Below the pieces are notes generated by a model. It was given only the letters and a program-made list of their open reading frames with translations. It was not told where the DNA came from and did no database searches. Positions 1 to 8,156 of a DNA stretch of 48,576 nt are shown here, piece by piece. Each line of letters opens with the position of its first letter. Positions within the stretch are counted from its first letter, which is position 1. Source of the DNA: Campylobacteraceae bacterium (lineage in GTDB: Bacteria; Campylobacterota; Campylobacteria; Campylobacterales; Sulfurovaceae). The stretch lies in contig JALTGP010000271.1 in NCBI GenBank assembly GCA_027076905.1, positions 1 through 48,576 of the forward strand, read 5' to 3'. Position numbers and translations under genes: made by a program.

Positions 1-1077
1 AAAGGAGGGTTAGACATGACATTAGCACCTCTCTCTCAGCTGCTACATGGTGGTATTGCCTTCTATACCCCTATTAATACACTAGAGGACAACAATAGTA
101 TTAAAAGGGATAAGGTCTTCTATCTTTACCAAAGTTATGCCAAAGTGAAATCAAAACATTTGGGTTTTGGAGGAGAGGATAAAATTTACAAAGTCACCTT
201 TGCCATCCCAACAAAAAATCTAAAAATTGGTGTACCTGTAGAGTTTCAAGGGTTTCAAGTGGGGCATATTACAGATATTCGTAGTCACTATGCCTCAAAA
301 AAGAGAACCATAAAAAGTGAAGTCTATATCCTTATCCATCAAGATGCCTTCTCAAATACCAAGCTAAAAAAACTTGTAGAGAAGGGGTTAAAGGCACAAC
401 TTAGCACCTCTTTACCTGTTGTAGGGTCACAATATATTGAGCTTATATTTGATAAAAGCTATCATGCAAAAATAAAAAAAGAGGGTAAGTATGATGTGCT
501 ACCTACTGTAAATCATACCAAAAACTCTCCTGACATCATGGTACAAGTAAATAATCTTCTTGATAAACTAGAGAAACTTCCACTTGAAGACCTACTTATC
601 TCTCTTACCAACTTGGTTAATGAAAACAGAGAACCCATCAACAGACTTATCTCCAATATGGACAAAACGCTCTTGGGCGTAGACAAAACCATTTCAGGAC
701 TTGATAGAAGCGTTGATGATTTAAATGTTCTCACCTCCAAAGAGGAGTTTATTAACCTACCTAGAACATTAGAAAATCTTATCTATAATCTAGACAGCAC
801 TATTTCCAGTTTCAATATTACGGTTGACAATCTTAATAACTTTAGCTCCAACCAAGAGCTACACGCCCTACCCCAAAATTTAAACCAAGCCATTTTTGAG
901 TTAGAGAATACCCTACGAAACATACAGATACTCTCCCAAGAGTATGGAGGAGACTCAAAATTTGCAGACCAACTCTCCGTCACTCTCAAAGCGATATCAG
1001 AAGCCTCAAAATCATTTGATAAAACCAATAAAATGTTAGACAGAAATGCAAATGCACTTATTCTAGGAGATGAATAA
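1..1077 (+). CDS. MCE/PqiB-family lipid transport protein, 5'-truncated by window edge
   Basis: This is the C-terminal part of a PqiB/MlaD (MCE) protein, which forms a periplasm-spanning channel for lipids between the inner and outer membranes. The ORF track starts at the ATG at 16, but the frame is open back to base 1. The residues after that ATG (SQLLHGGIAFYTP) match the linker inside PqiB proteins, so the true start is upstream of the window. An MCE domain follows (about residues 55-130, with 'GVPVEFQGFQVGHITDI'). After it comes a long helical stretch with repeated 'LDxxISxLDxxVDDL'-like heptads. The stop overlaps by one base the start of a lipoprotein gene, as in pqiBC operons. The family call is secure. 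The substrate and the PqiA-like partner cannot be seen. Confidence 0.8.
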   Translation, partial: KGGLDMTLAPLSQLLHGGIAFYTPINTLEDNNSIKRDKVFYLYQSYAKVKSKHLGFGGEDKIYKVTFAIPTKNLKIGVPVEFQGFQVGHITDIRSHYASKKRTIKSEVYILIHQDAFSNTKLKKLVEKGLKAQLSTSLPVVGSQYIELIFDKSYHAKIKKEGKYDVLPTVNHTKNSPDIMVQVNNLLDKLEKLPLEDLLISLTNLVNENREPINRLISNMDKTLLGVDKTISGLDRSVDDLNVLTSKEEFINLPRTLENLIYNLDSTISSFNITVDNLNNFSSNQELHALPQNLNQAIFELENTLRNIQILSQEYGGDSKFADQLSVTLKAISEASKSFDKTNKMLDRNANALILGDE

Positions 1078-1637
1078 TGAAAAAAATACAGATACTACTT
1101 TTAAATATAGGAGTCATATTACTCCTCACCTCTTGTGGTTCAAAACAGCTCTATACCCTTGGAGACACCGCCCATATAAAGCCCTCAAATAGGACAACTC
1201 ATGAGGCAATTGCTGTGGAGAAGATAGAGCTACCTATCTATTTTATGGACTCCCCCATCTACAAAAAAAATACCCCCTATCACCTTGTAAAAGTTGATAA
1301 TGCCAACTGGATACAGTCTATGGATACCCATCTAACCAATGTGCTTATTGGCTATCTACAAAAATCTCTTAACACCGCGACCATCTATCCCTATCCATGG
1401 TCAAGTGTGGATAAAATTGACAAAAAAATCTCTCTGACCATTAGAAATTTTATCGCCTATAAACATCGTGTGAACCTAGATGCAAATTTTGCAATCTATG
1501 ATAAAAATCAGAAAAAAAGTTCAAACTATCTCTTTAGCACTAAAACTCAAATAGAAGATAACTCCGTGGAGGGAATGATAGAAGCGATGGATAAAGCTTA
1601 TTTTCAATTATTGAAGAGAATTAAATCACATATCTAA
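1077..1637 (+). CDS. PqiC-like ABC-type transport auxiliary lipoprotein
   Basis: A 186-residue lipoprotein with an N-terminal signal and the lipobox 'LLTSC' (Cys at about residue 20). It would be anchored in the outer membrane as the partner of the MCE protein just upstream, to which it is translationally coupled (TAATG overlap). After the lipobox it has 'LYTLG', a feature of the PqiC/YmbA (DUF330) family, whose members usually begin with a 'xYxL' strand just after the lipid anchor. The length of about 190 aa fits the family. In the related E. coli Pqi system PqiC supports the PqiB tunnel at the outer membrane. A role in lipid homeostasis here is inferred from position and lipobox. Confidence 0.7.
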   Translation: MKKIQILLLNIGVILLLTSCGSKQLYTLGDTAHIKPSNRTTHEAIAVEKIELPIYFMDSPIYKKNTPYHLVKVDNANWIQSMDTHLTNVLIGYLQKSLNTATIYPYPWSSVDKIDKKISLTIRNFIAYKHRVNLDANFAIYDKNQKKSSNYLFSTKTQIEDNSVEGMIEAMDKAYFQLLKRIKSHI

Positions 1638-1657
1638 CTCTTGATTTAGTTGTTTTT

Positions 1658-1666
1658 TGTTATAAT
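1658..1666 (+). promoter_or_regulatory. Extended -10 promoter element upstream of the small membrane protein gene
   Basis: TGTTATAAT is a perfect extended -10 (TGnTATAAT) preceded by a T-rich stretch, typical of Campylobacterota sigma-70 promoters with weak -35 elements. The predicted start point, about 1673, lies just before a hairpin and the ATG at 1726. Confidence 0.6.
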
Positions 1667-1682
1667 AAAATCTAGCACTTAA

Positions 1683-1702
1683 GCTATCCCTTGCGGGATA
1701 GC
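1683..1702 (+). other. Hairpin in 5' leader of the 1726 ORF
   Basis: A perfect 8-bp stem (GCTATCCC / GGGATAGC) with a TTGC loop. No T-run follows on the plus strand, so it is not a standard terminator of the lipoprotein gene. It sits between the extended -10 promoter and the ATG at 1726. It could stabilise the mRNA or act in translation control. Confidence 0.5.
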
Positions 1703-1725
1703 CTTAATCCTAAAAAAGGTCTTAT

Positions 1726-2100
1726 ATGAGTTTAAAAAAGTTTTTTTTCATCCTGTTTACACTGTCCATAGCAGTTGCTATGTTTGTCTATTTTTATCCA
1801 AAAACAGACCATGATATTCATCAAAAAAATCCCAATAAACATTCACAAATACAACAAAAAGGAGGGGGGTTTTCTCTTAATCTTGAAAACCAACTCTCCA
1901 CCAGTAATGATTTCATCTTAATTGCATCACTCATCACCTCAATGTTATCATTTATAGGATTTATCCTCTCTAGCTACTACTCCATTAGAGAGCATTCCAG
2001 AGATGAAGAGCTATTTGATTTACAAAAAGAGAAAGAGAACTTAGAGATGGAGAAGATACGAGCCGAGATTCAAGCTCTGAGGAAAGCGAATAATGTGTAG
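1726..2100 (+). CDS. Small membrane protein with C-terminal coiled coil, unknown function
   Basis: A 124-residue protein I do not recognise. It has one hydrophobic segment at about residues 5-24, a polar linker with 'QQKGGGFSLNLENQLSTS', a second membrane segment at about 62-86, and a charged helical tail (residues 90-120, rich in E/K/L, 'DLQKEKENLEMEKIRAEIQALRK') that should form a coiled coil. It follows its own promoter and leader hairpin, with an 'AAAGG' ribosome site 8-9 bases before the ATG. It is likely a bitopic or hairpin inner-membrane protein that oligomerises through the tail. It points toward polA on the opposite strand, with no shared role apparent. Confidence 0.6.
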   Translation: MSLKKFFFILFTLSIAVAMFVYFYPKTDHDIHQKNPNKHSQIQQKGGGFSLNLENQLSTSNDFILIASLITSMLSFIGFILSSYYSIREHSRDEELFDLQKEKENLEMEKIRAEIQALRKANNV

Positions 2101-2121
2101 GTGCAATTTATTGCATCCTAC
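2097..2121 (+). terminator. Possible terminator hairpin after the 1726 ORF
   Basis: GTAGGTGCAA / TTGCA(T)CCTAC forms a 10-bp stem with one bulged T and a TTTA loop, overlapping the stop codon. The T-run (TTTTT near 2131) lies about 10 bases downstream, so efficiency as an intrinsic terminator is doubtful. Confidence 0.4.
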
Positions 2122-2160
2122 AATCTAATATTTTTAAAATTAATTTTGGGTAGAGGTGGT

Positions 2161-4845
2161 TCACTTCAGCTCCCCCCAACTCTTCCCAATGCTTACAGAG
2201 CAGACTAAAGGAACATCCAATTTCATAATATTCTCCATAATATGCTTGAATCGTGGTGCTACCTCATCAACAATCTCATCTTTAACCTCAAAAATCAGCT
2301 CATCGTGTATCTGTAGAAGCATTGAAGCGTTAATCTCTTCCTCTTTGATATACTGCTCTATCTCCAACATAGAGAGCTTAATCAAATCAGATGCCGAGCC
2401 TTGAAAGAGTGTGTTTACTGATTCACGCATAAATGCTGATTTTTGTATTCCTGTGGCATTGGCATAGTCAAAAAAGCGTCTTCTCTCTAAAATGGTCTCA
2501 ACATATCCAATACTCTTTACATCCTCTTGAATTTTAAAAAGAAAGTTTTTAACAGTAGGAAAAGAGGCAAAGTAGTTGGTAATAATCGCTTTGGCTTCGG
2601 CACTTGTAATTCCCAATTCAACAGAGAGTTTTTTGGCTCCCATCCCATAAAGAAGACCAAAGTTTACCGATTTAGCAAAGTTTCGTTTCTCCTCTGCTTC
2701 CTCTTCTCCAAAGAGTTTTATGGCTGTTACCATATGAATATCAACACCACTATTAAACGCTTCTAAGAGTGCTTTATCTTTTGAGAAATGTGCCAATAGT
2801 CTAAGCTCTATCTGTGAGTAGTCTATACTAAGAAGTTTGTAGCCCTCTTTTGCCACAAATGCTTCACGCACACTTCGTCCCAATTTAGAGCGTACAGGAA
2901 TATTTTGTAGATTTGGGTCTTTTGAACTTAAGCGTCCTGTCGCTGTTCCTGTTTGAATAAATGAGGTATAGACTCTATTTTCATTATCCTGTTTTGCCAA
3001 TTTGAGTAGAGGCAAAGCATAGGTTGAGAGAATCTTCTGAACAGCTCGATACTCCAAAATTTTAGGAATAACCTCATGCTCCTCTTTTAAAGAGCTAAGC
3101 ACAGCTTCATTAGTACTGTAGCCTGTTTTCGTCTTTTTTCCTCCTTTGAGTCCCAAATGACCAAATAGAACATTGCCCAACTGCTGTGTTGATTTAATAT
3201 TAAACTCACTCTCACACAAAGCATAAATCTCTTTTGTTAATCCAATAATGGTAACAGTCAACATCTCTTTTAGCGACTCTAGCTTTTGAATATCCAGTTC
3301 TATCCCTCTTTGCTCCATGGCAATAAGTGTATTGACAAATGGGTACTCCACCTTTTTTGCCTCATCTTTGAGATGGGTTAACGAAGCCAACTCCATCGCC
3401 CTATCCAATGCACCATAAAGCATAAAGCTCATCCATGCATCCTCTCCTGCGTAAAAAGTGGCTGACGATATATCCACCGAAGCAAACGTTTCACCTTTTT
3501 TGACCATCTCTTTAAAGGGCTTCATCTCATAGTTAAAAAATTTTAATGCCAAACTGTCCAAGCCTACTTTGGTACCAGGGTTTATCAACCATGCCATAAG
3601 CATGGTATCAGCAAAAATATCTACCTCTTTTAAATGATGTTGAAAATAGAGCAGTGACAAATCAAATTTTAAATTTTGACCTATCACTTTGGCATTGAGT
3701 ATCTTCTCTATAGCATCTATCGCCTCCTCCATACTCACCTGCGATGTGACTCCCAAATAGGCGTGTGCAATGGGAACATAGTAGGCTTTTTTCTTATCAA
3801 AAGCAAAAGAGAAGCCTACCATTTTATCTTTTTTAGTATCCAGTCCCATGGTTTCAATATCAAAAGCTACCAATGTCTCTGAATTAATCTTATTAACCAC
3901 CTTAAAAAGCTTCTCTTTGCTATCGAGTGTAACCGCTTCAAAAGAGAGTTTATCCTCTTTATCTTCTATCTCCTCATCACCTACATCTACCCCAACCATC
4001 GCTTTTTTAAGTGCTTGTCGCATCTCAAATCTCTCAAAATCATCCATTAATGGGGTAAGATAGTTTTTATCTTCAAATCTAAAACTCTCCAAATCAAAAT
4101 CTTTAAACACCTCTTGGTTCATGGTCACCAACTCCCGTGACAAAAAAGCCTTCTCTTTACTCTCTAAGAGTAACTTCTGAATTCTAGGAGTTCCAGATTT
4201 TTCTATGTTCTCATAGATATGCTCTAGCGTAAAAAATGCATTAATCAACTTACTTGCCCCTACCTTTCCTATACCTTTGACCCCAGGGATATTATCAGAA
4301 GCATCTCCTAGGATGGCTTGAAAATTTATGAAGTCTTTAGGATAAACACCAAACTTCTCGAAACACTCTTGGGTGGTTATCTCTTTTCTTTTAATTGAGT
4401 CATACATCACCACTTTGCCATCCTCTATCATCTGATAAAGGTCTTTGTCATGCGAAACAATACGAACACGTAATCCCTGCTCTTTTCCATATTTTGCCAA
4501 AGTAGCAATAATATCATCAGCCTCAAACCCCTCTTTTGACAAACTTGCAAACCCCATCTCTGATATCCAATCTATTGCAATAGGAAGTTGTTTTATTAAA
4601 TCCTCAGGTGGAGCATCTCTATTTGCTTTGTAATCAGGATAAAGATCGTTACGAAAAGTTTTCCCTTTGCTATCAAGTGCAAAAACGATATAGTCGGTGT
4701 TGTGGTCACGTCGTAGACTATCTACCAAATTGATAAAACCTGTCAAAAGACCTGTAGGAAACCCATCTGAGTTTCGTAAAGGAGGAAGTGCAAAATAGGA
4801 GCGAAAAAAGAAGCCAAATGTGTCTATTATAGTAAGTGTTTTCAA
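2161..4845 (-). CDS. polA: DNA polymerase I
   Basis: An 894-residue Pol I with three domains in order. The 5'-3' (FEN-like) nuclease covers about residues 1-290 ('GFEADDIIA', 'GDASDNIPGVKGIGK'). A 3'-5' proofreading exonuclease covers about 310-490 and keeps its acidic residues ('AFDIETMG', 'GQNLKFDLSLL', 'YAGEDAW'). The polymerase domain has motif A 'SIDYSQIELR', motif B 'RNFAKSVNFGLLYGM' and motif C 'LQIHDELIFEV'. It removes RNA primers and fills gaps in replication and repair. The start codon is TTG, set by 'AGAAGG' upstream. The exonuclease motifs look intact, unlike in some bacterial Pol I enzymes. The gene is transcribed divergently from the ORF at 4983. Confidence 0.97.
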   Translation of the reverse strand: MKTLTIIDTFGFFFRSYFALPPLRNSDGFPTGLLTGFINLVDSLRRDHNTDYIVFALDSKGKTFRNDLYPDYKANRDAPPEDLIKQLPIAIDWISEMGFASLSKEGFEADDIIATLAKYGKEQGLRVRIVSHDKDLYQMIEDGKVVMYDSIKRKEITTQECFEKFGVYPKDFINFQAILGDASDNIPGVKGIGKVGASKLINAFFTLEHIYENIEKSGTPRIQKLLLESKEKAFLSRELVTMNQEVFKDFDLESFRFEDKNYLTPLMDDFERFEMRQALKKAMVGVDVGDEEIEDKEDKLSFEAVTLDSKEKLFKVVNKINSETLVAFDIETMGLDTKKDKMVGFSFAFDKKKAYYVPIAHAYLGVTSQVSMEEAIDAIEKILNAKVIGQNLKFDLSLLYFQHHLKEVDIFADTMLMAWLINPGTKVGLDSLALKFFNYEMKPFKEMVKKGETFASVDISSATFYAGEDAWMSFMLYGALDRAMELASLTHLKDEAKKVEYPFVNTLIAMEQRGIELDIQKLESLKEMLTVTIIGLTKEIYALCESEFNIKSTQQLGNVLFGHLGLKGGKKTKTGYSTNEAVLSSLKEEHEVIPKILEYRAVQKILSTYALPLLKLAKQDNENRVYTSFIQTGTATGRLSSKDPNLQNIPVRSKLGRSVREAFVAKEGYKLLSIDYSQIELRLLAHFSKDKALLEAFNSGVDIHMVTAIKLFGEEEAEEKRNFAKSVNFGLLYGMGAKKLSVELGITSAEAKAIITNYFASFPTVKNFLFKIQEDVKSIGYVETILERRRFFDYANATGIQKSAFMRESVNTLFQGSASDLIKLSMLEIEQYIKEEEINASMLLQIHDELIFEVKDEIVDEVAPRFKHIMENIMKLDVPLVCSVSIGKSWGELK

Positions 4846-4867
4846 AAAGTACCTTCTGTTTTATATG

Positions 4868-4889
4868 GTGGAATATTACCCTATTCCAC
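4868..4889. promoter_or_regulatory. Inverted repeat between divergent polA and 4983 ORF
   Basis: GTGGAATA TTACCC TATTCCAC is a perfect 8-bp inverted repeat with a 6-base spacer, about 22 bp upstream of the polA start and about 95 bp upstream of the ORF at 4983. Spacing and symmetry suit a repressor operator or a cruciform. No T-run accompanies it. Confidence 0.4.
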
Positions 4890-4982
4890 GTTATAGGTTA
4901 ATTTAGAGACAATTATAAACTTATTATTTGGTTTTTATAGTAAAATACTATTTTAAGTTTATATTTATACGAGGAGGGCATT

Positions 4983-5381
4983 TTGCCTTTTAAAACACAT
5001 GACCCTTATCTTAATACTGTAAAAAGAGAGATAAAAGACAAATATTATAAAGAGCGTAAACAGCATATGAGTAAAAATAAAGAGGGGATAAGAGAGTCAA
5101 AAAGCTTTTTATCACAAAAAGTTTATCTCAATGATTTTATAAATCTACCTGAGGGAATACTCAACCTACTGCTCTTTATCGCTTTTGTAGTTATCCCCTA
5201 TGTAGCAGGTATTGCATTTATATTTTTTCTTATTGCCAATGCAAACTTTGATACTTTTGATGATATTAATATTAATGACTATCTTATCTACTGGACAATA
5301 GGATATGAACTTTTGGCATCTATGCTTATAATATTAGTTATCTTTAGTGCCATAAAATTTAAAAAATTGAGACAACCCTGA
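4983..5381 (+). CDS. Small inner-membrane protein, unknown function
   Basis: A 132-residue protein I do not recognise. The N-terminal 55 residues are basic and hydrophilic ('KREIKDKYYKERKQHMSKNK') and should be cytoplasmic. Two long hydrophobic segments follow (about 59-84 and 103-125), joined by an acidic loop ('NANFDTFDDININDY') that would face the periplasm. The start is TTG, chosen because a strong 'GAGGAGGG' ribosome site sits 5 bases upstream. The next in-frame Met (residue 28) has no comparable site. It ends about 100 bp before the heme d1 cluster, with an FNR-type promoter between, so it is probably not in that operon. Confidence 0.6.
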   Translation: MPFKTHDPYLNTVKREIKDKYYKERKQHMSKNKEGIRESKSFLSQKVYLNDFINLPEGILNLLLFIAFVVIPYVAGIAFIFFLIANANFDTFDDININDYLIYWTIGYELLASMLIILVIFSAIKFKKLRQP

Positions 5382-5405
5382 AAATAAAAAACAATATTTT
5401 CCAAC

Positions 5406-5447
5406 TTGTTCTATATCAAGGATAAAGAAAATAAAGCGTGTTATTAT
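5406..5447 (+). promoter_or_regulatory. FNR/DNR-type activator site and -10 element for the heme d1 cluster
   Basis: TTGTT-CTAT-ATCAA (5406-5419) differs at one base from the FNR/DNR consensus TTGAT-N4-ATCAA. A -10-like TATTAT lies at 5442-5447. The start point this predicts, about 5454, puts the box centre at -41 to -42, the classic class II activator position. A Crp/Fnr regulator with an E-x-x-S-R recognition helix is encoded at 8992 in the same cluster, making it a plausible activator. Confidence 0.65.
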
Positions 5448-5479
5448 TCTTAACAAGTCAAAATAATTAAGGATAGTTA

Positions 5480-5851
5480 ATGCAAAAAATTGTTAAATTC
5501 TTATCAGTAGCCATACTACTAATGACAACCTATTCCCTAAATGCTTCTAGTGGAAAAAAAGTTTTTGAAACCTACTGTTGGGGATGTCACCATCAAACAG
5601 CTGTCGCATTTGGTCCTCCCTTTGAGGAGATAGCCTCAAAACGTAACCCTGATGAAATACGTGCAATGATTAGCAACCCTGCTTTGGTCTCTCAATCTTT
5701 TGGATACAGAAGAAATGCCATGCCTCCATTTCAACTCTCAGAAGAGAACCTAACTGCCATTACCAACTATATTTTATCCTATAAACCTTCCCTTAAATCT
5801 ATAGTAGATATAAATAGCACTTCAAAATCTAGTATAACAAAGGATAAATAA
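5480..5851 (+). CDS. Class I c-type cytochrome (NirC-like position)
   Basis: A 123-residue exported monoheme cytochrome c. A signal peptide covers about residues 1-22. The heme site CWGCH is at 33-37 and a likely axial Met at 81 ('NAMPPF'). It is small like the cytochrome c551/NirC group. It stands first in the operon that makes heme d1 and its ATG follows the FNR-type promoter. A NirC-like role, as electron donor to cd1 nitrite reductase or in its maturation, is therefore reasonable. The sequence alone does not separate this from other small cytochromes. The stop overlaps the start of nirJ by one base (TAATG), which suggests translational coupling. Confidence 0.8.
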   Translation: MQKIVKFLSVAILLMTTYSLNASSGKKVFETYCWGCHHQTAVAFGPPFEEIASKRNPDEIRAMISNPALVSQSFGYRRNAMPPFQLSEENLTAITNYILSYKPSLKSIVDINSTSKSSITKDK

Positions 5852-6975
5852 TGTTTCGACTCTCAAACCTTTTAAAGAGCGTTGTTGAGGACAGACCATC
5901 AAGGGTACTCAATGGAAGCATTGCCATTTGGAACTTTACCAATCGCTGTAATCTCTCATGTCTCCACTGCTACTCCAAAGCTGACCTAAACTCCATAGAT
6001 ACCCTAAAAACAGAGGATATTTTGGCTGTTTTACCAAAATTAAAAGCCAATGGAATTAAATTTCTTATCTTCTCAGGTGGAGAGCCACTGACACGAACCG
6101 ATATCTATGATATCGCCAATGAGTGTAAAAAAATTGGAATTATGACCTATCTCTCAACCAATGGTCTCTATGTACGAAAAAGCAATGCCCAGAAAATTCT
6201 AGATACCTTTAACTATATTGGGATTAGTATAGATGGTAGCCAAAAGGTACATGATAAATTTCGTGGACTTGAAGGCTCTTTTAAGGAGTCAATGAAAGCT
6301 ATTGACCTTTTAAATAGCTATGGCAAAACGAAAGTAGGTATTCGTTTTACAATTACAAAAGATACCTATGATGATTTGGAGTTTATATTTGATTTAGCAG
6401 AGAGACACAATATCCCGAAAATATATATCTCTCACTTAGTCTACTCAGGAAGAGGTCTTGATAATCTAGATATGGATTTAAGAAAAGAGCAACGCATAAA
6501 GGCAGTTAACTATATTTTAGATAAAGCCTTTGAGTATCATGAGACCAACCGAGATATCGAAGTGGTCACAGGAAATATGGAGATGGATGCGATACTCTTT
6601 TATGATAAGTTTATCACCAAATATCCACAATACGCCGATGAAATGAAAAAACGTCTTAAGGCATGGGGAGGAAATAGTGCAGGACGAAAACTGCTTAATA
6701 TCGACTCCGAAGGGAACGTAAAACCTGATCCATTCTTCCCAGCGTATATTGGAAATATCTTAAAAGAGGACTTTTCAGATATTTGGAGCAATAAACCGAT
6801 AGAATTACTCCAAAAATTGAGAGTTCATCCAAGAGAGCTTGAGGGTAAATGTAAAGATTGTAAATATCTAGAGATATGCAATGGGGGTTCACGAAGTAGA
6901 GCCTATGCAATTTTTGGTAATATGTGGGCAGAAGACCCATCATGTTACCTAGAAGATGTCACTATATATAGGTAA
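5851..6975 (+). CDS. nirJ: Radical SAM heme d1 biosynthesis protein NirJ
   Basis: A 374-residue radical SAM enzyme that acts in the conversion of the siroheme-derived precursor to heme d1, replacing the two propionates with keto groups. The SAM cluster CNLSCLHC is at residues 33-40, preceded by 'IAIWNFTNR' and followed by 'FSGGEPLTR'. A C-terminal SPASM-like cysteine set is visible ('GKCKDCKYLEICNGGSR', then 'EDPSCYLE'). The N-terminal 'MFRLSNLL...' and the 'WAEDPSCYL' ending match NirJ rather than PqqE or AhbC/AhbD as I recall them. The neighbours nirF and a SUMT gene support the call. An oxygen-labile cytoplasmic enzyme fits control by an FNR-type promoter. Confidence 0.88.
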   Translation: MFRLSNLLKSVVEDRPSRVLNGSIAIWNFTNRCNLSCLHCYSKADLNSIDTLKTEDILAVLPKLKANGIKFLIFSGGEPLTRTDIYDIANECKKIGIMTYLSTNGLYVRKSNAQKILDTFNYIGISIDGSQKVHDKFRGLEGSFKESMKAIDLLNSYGKTKVGIRFTITKDTYDDLEFIFDLAERHNIPKIYISHLVYSGRGLDNLDMDLRKEQRIKAVNYILDKAFEYHETNRDIEVVTGNMEMDAILFYDKFITKYPQYADEMKKRLKAWGGNSAGRKLLNIDSEGNVKPDPFFPAYIGNILKEDFSDIWSNKPIELLQKLRVHPRELEGKCKDCKYLEICNGGSRSRAYAIFGNMWAEDPSCYLEDVTIYR

Positions 6976-7009
6976 AAATAAATAAATATATAAATAAAAA
7001 GAGGAAACA

Positions 7010-8134
7010 ATGAAGAAAACTGTATTAAGTTTAATGACAACAATGGTTCTGTTTGCAGGAGTACCAAGTGATAGTGAAAAAATATTTGTCGTAGAGAGAG
7101 AGACCTCATCTGTTGCTATTATTCATCAGGGGCTAACCAAATCACATATGAGAAATATGCACAACATGAACCATGGAATTATTAAATTTGATGGTGATGA
7201 TGGATATCTTATTAGCCGTGATGGGTTTGTGGTACATTTTGACCCTAAAAGCGAAAAAGTTCTACATGAATATAAGACCTCAAAAAGTGCCATTGGATTT
7301 GTAATTGGTAAGAACTATGTGGCAGTGGCAAACTATGATGACAAGTCTGTAGATATCTTAACCCGTGATTTGAAACCCATTGATAAGATAAAAACAGGCT
7401 CTAAAAATGTGGGGATTAAAATCTATAAAGATATGATAATTTTTGCACAAATGGACGCTGACAAGGTGACTGTTTTAAAAAATAAAGCTGATAAAAAAGA
7501 GTTGCCAAAATTTAAAATTTTTAAAGAGTTTAAAGTAGGAAAAATGCCATTTGATGCAATGATAAAAGATAATACCTATATAGTAGGCTTCTTTTTATCT
7601 AAATCTTTTGGTGTTATTGACTTAGATAGCATGAAATTTTCTGAAATTAAAGTAACAGCAAAAGATAACAAACCCGTCTTAAAAGTCCCTCATTTTGGCT
7701 TTTGGTCACTTAGTGATGAGAGAACTTTTATCCCAGCGGTGGGAGACAATGCCGTCATGGTCTATGACAAAGATTTTAAATTTATTACAAATATTAAGAT
7801 GCAAGGTCTTCCTGTCTTTACCGCACTAAGCCCTGATAAAAAGTACCTAGCGGTTACCTTTTCAGGAAAAGATTTTCCAACTATTCAAATAGTAGATGCC
7901 CAAACATTAAAGATTATACAAACCTTTAAATTTAAGGGAAAAGTCCTTCATGTACGTTGGTCAAACATAGATGATTATCTCTATGTCTCTGTCAATGATG
8001 CCAACCAAGTCAATGTAATTAATACCAAAAAGTGGTTTTTGGAGCGTGAGATATTTCAGCTGAAAAGTCCATCAGGTATTTTTATCTATGAAGAAAAAAA
8101 CCAGAAGCAAAAAGTAGAAAAAAACAAAAAATAA
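7010..8134 (+). CDS. nirF: Heme d1 biosynthesis protein NirF (beta-propeller)
   Basis: A 374-residue periplasmic protein of the NirF/NirN cytochrome cd1 beta-propeller family, needed for a late step of heme d1 synthesis. A signal peptide is visible (about residues 1-18). It has no lipobox Cys, so this NirF would be soluble in the periplasm rather than lipid-anchored. The family's conserved His region is present ('NMNHGIIKFDGDDGYLISRDG'), as are several blade-like repeats ('VGKNYVAVANYDDKSVDIL', 'LSPDKKYLAVTFSGKD'). There is no CxxCH, which excludes NirN and NirS. It sits between nirJ and the SUMT gene, with a good 'GAGG' ribosome site. Confidence 0.85.
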   Translation: MKKTVLSLMTTMVLFAGVPSDSEKIFVVERETSSVAIIHQGLTKSHMRNMHNMNHGIIKFDGDDGYLISRDGFVVHFDPKSEKVLHEYKTSKSAIGFVIGKNYVAVANYDDKSVDILTRDLKPIDKIKTGSKNVGIKIYKDMIIFAQMDADKVTVLKNKADKKELPKFKIFKEFKVGKMPFDAMIKDNTYIVGFFLSKSFGVIDLDSMKFSEIKVTAKDNKPVLKVPHFGFWSLSDERTFIPAVGDNAVMVYDKDFKFITNIKMQGLPVFTALSPDKKYLAVTFSGKDFPTIQIVDAQTLKIIQTFKFKGKVLHVRWSNIDDYLYVSVNDANQVNVINTKKWFLEREIFQLKSPSGIFIYEEKNQKQKVEKNKK

Positions 8135-8156
8135 AAACAGACAAAAGGAGAGAAAT

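Noticed and set aside
16-1077. ATG at 16 as the true start of the MCE protein
   Set aside because: The frame stays open to base 1 and the first residues match the interior of PqiB proteins; no signal or membrane anchor follows the ATG.
1683-1702. Hairpin as terminator of the PqiC-like gene
   Set aside because: No T-run follows on the plus strand, and it lies after a strong promoter, so it belongs to the next transcript.
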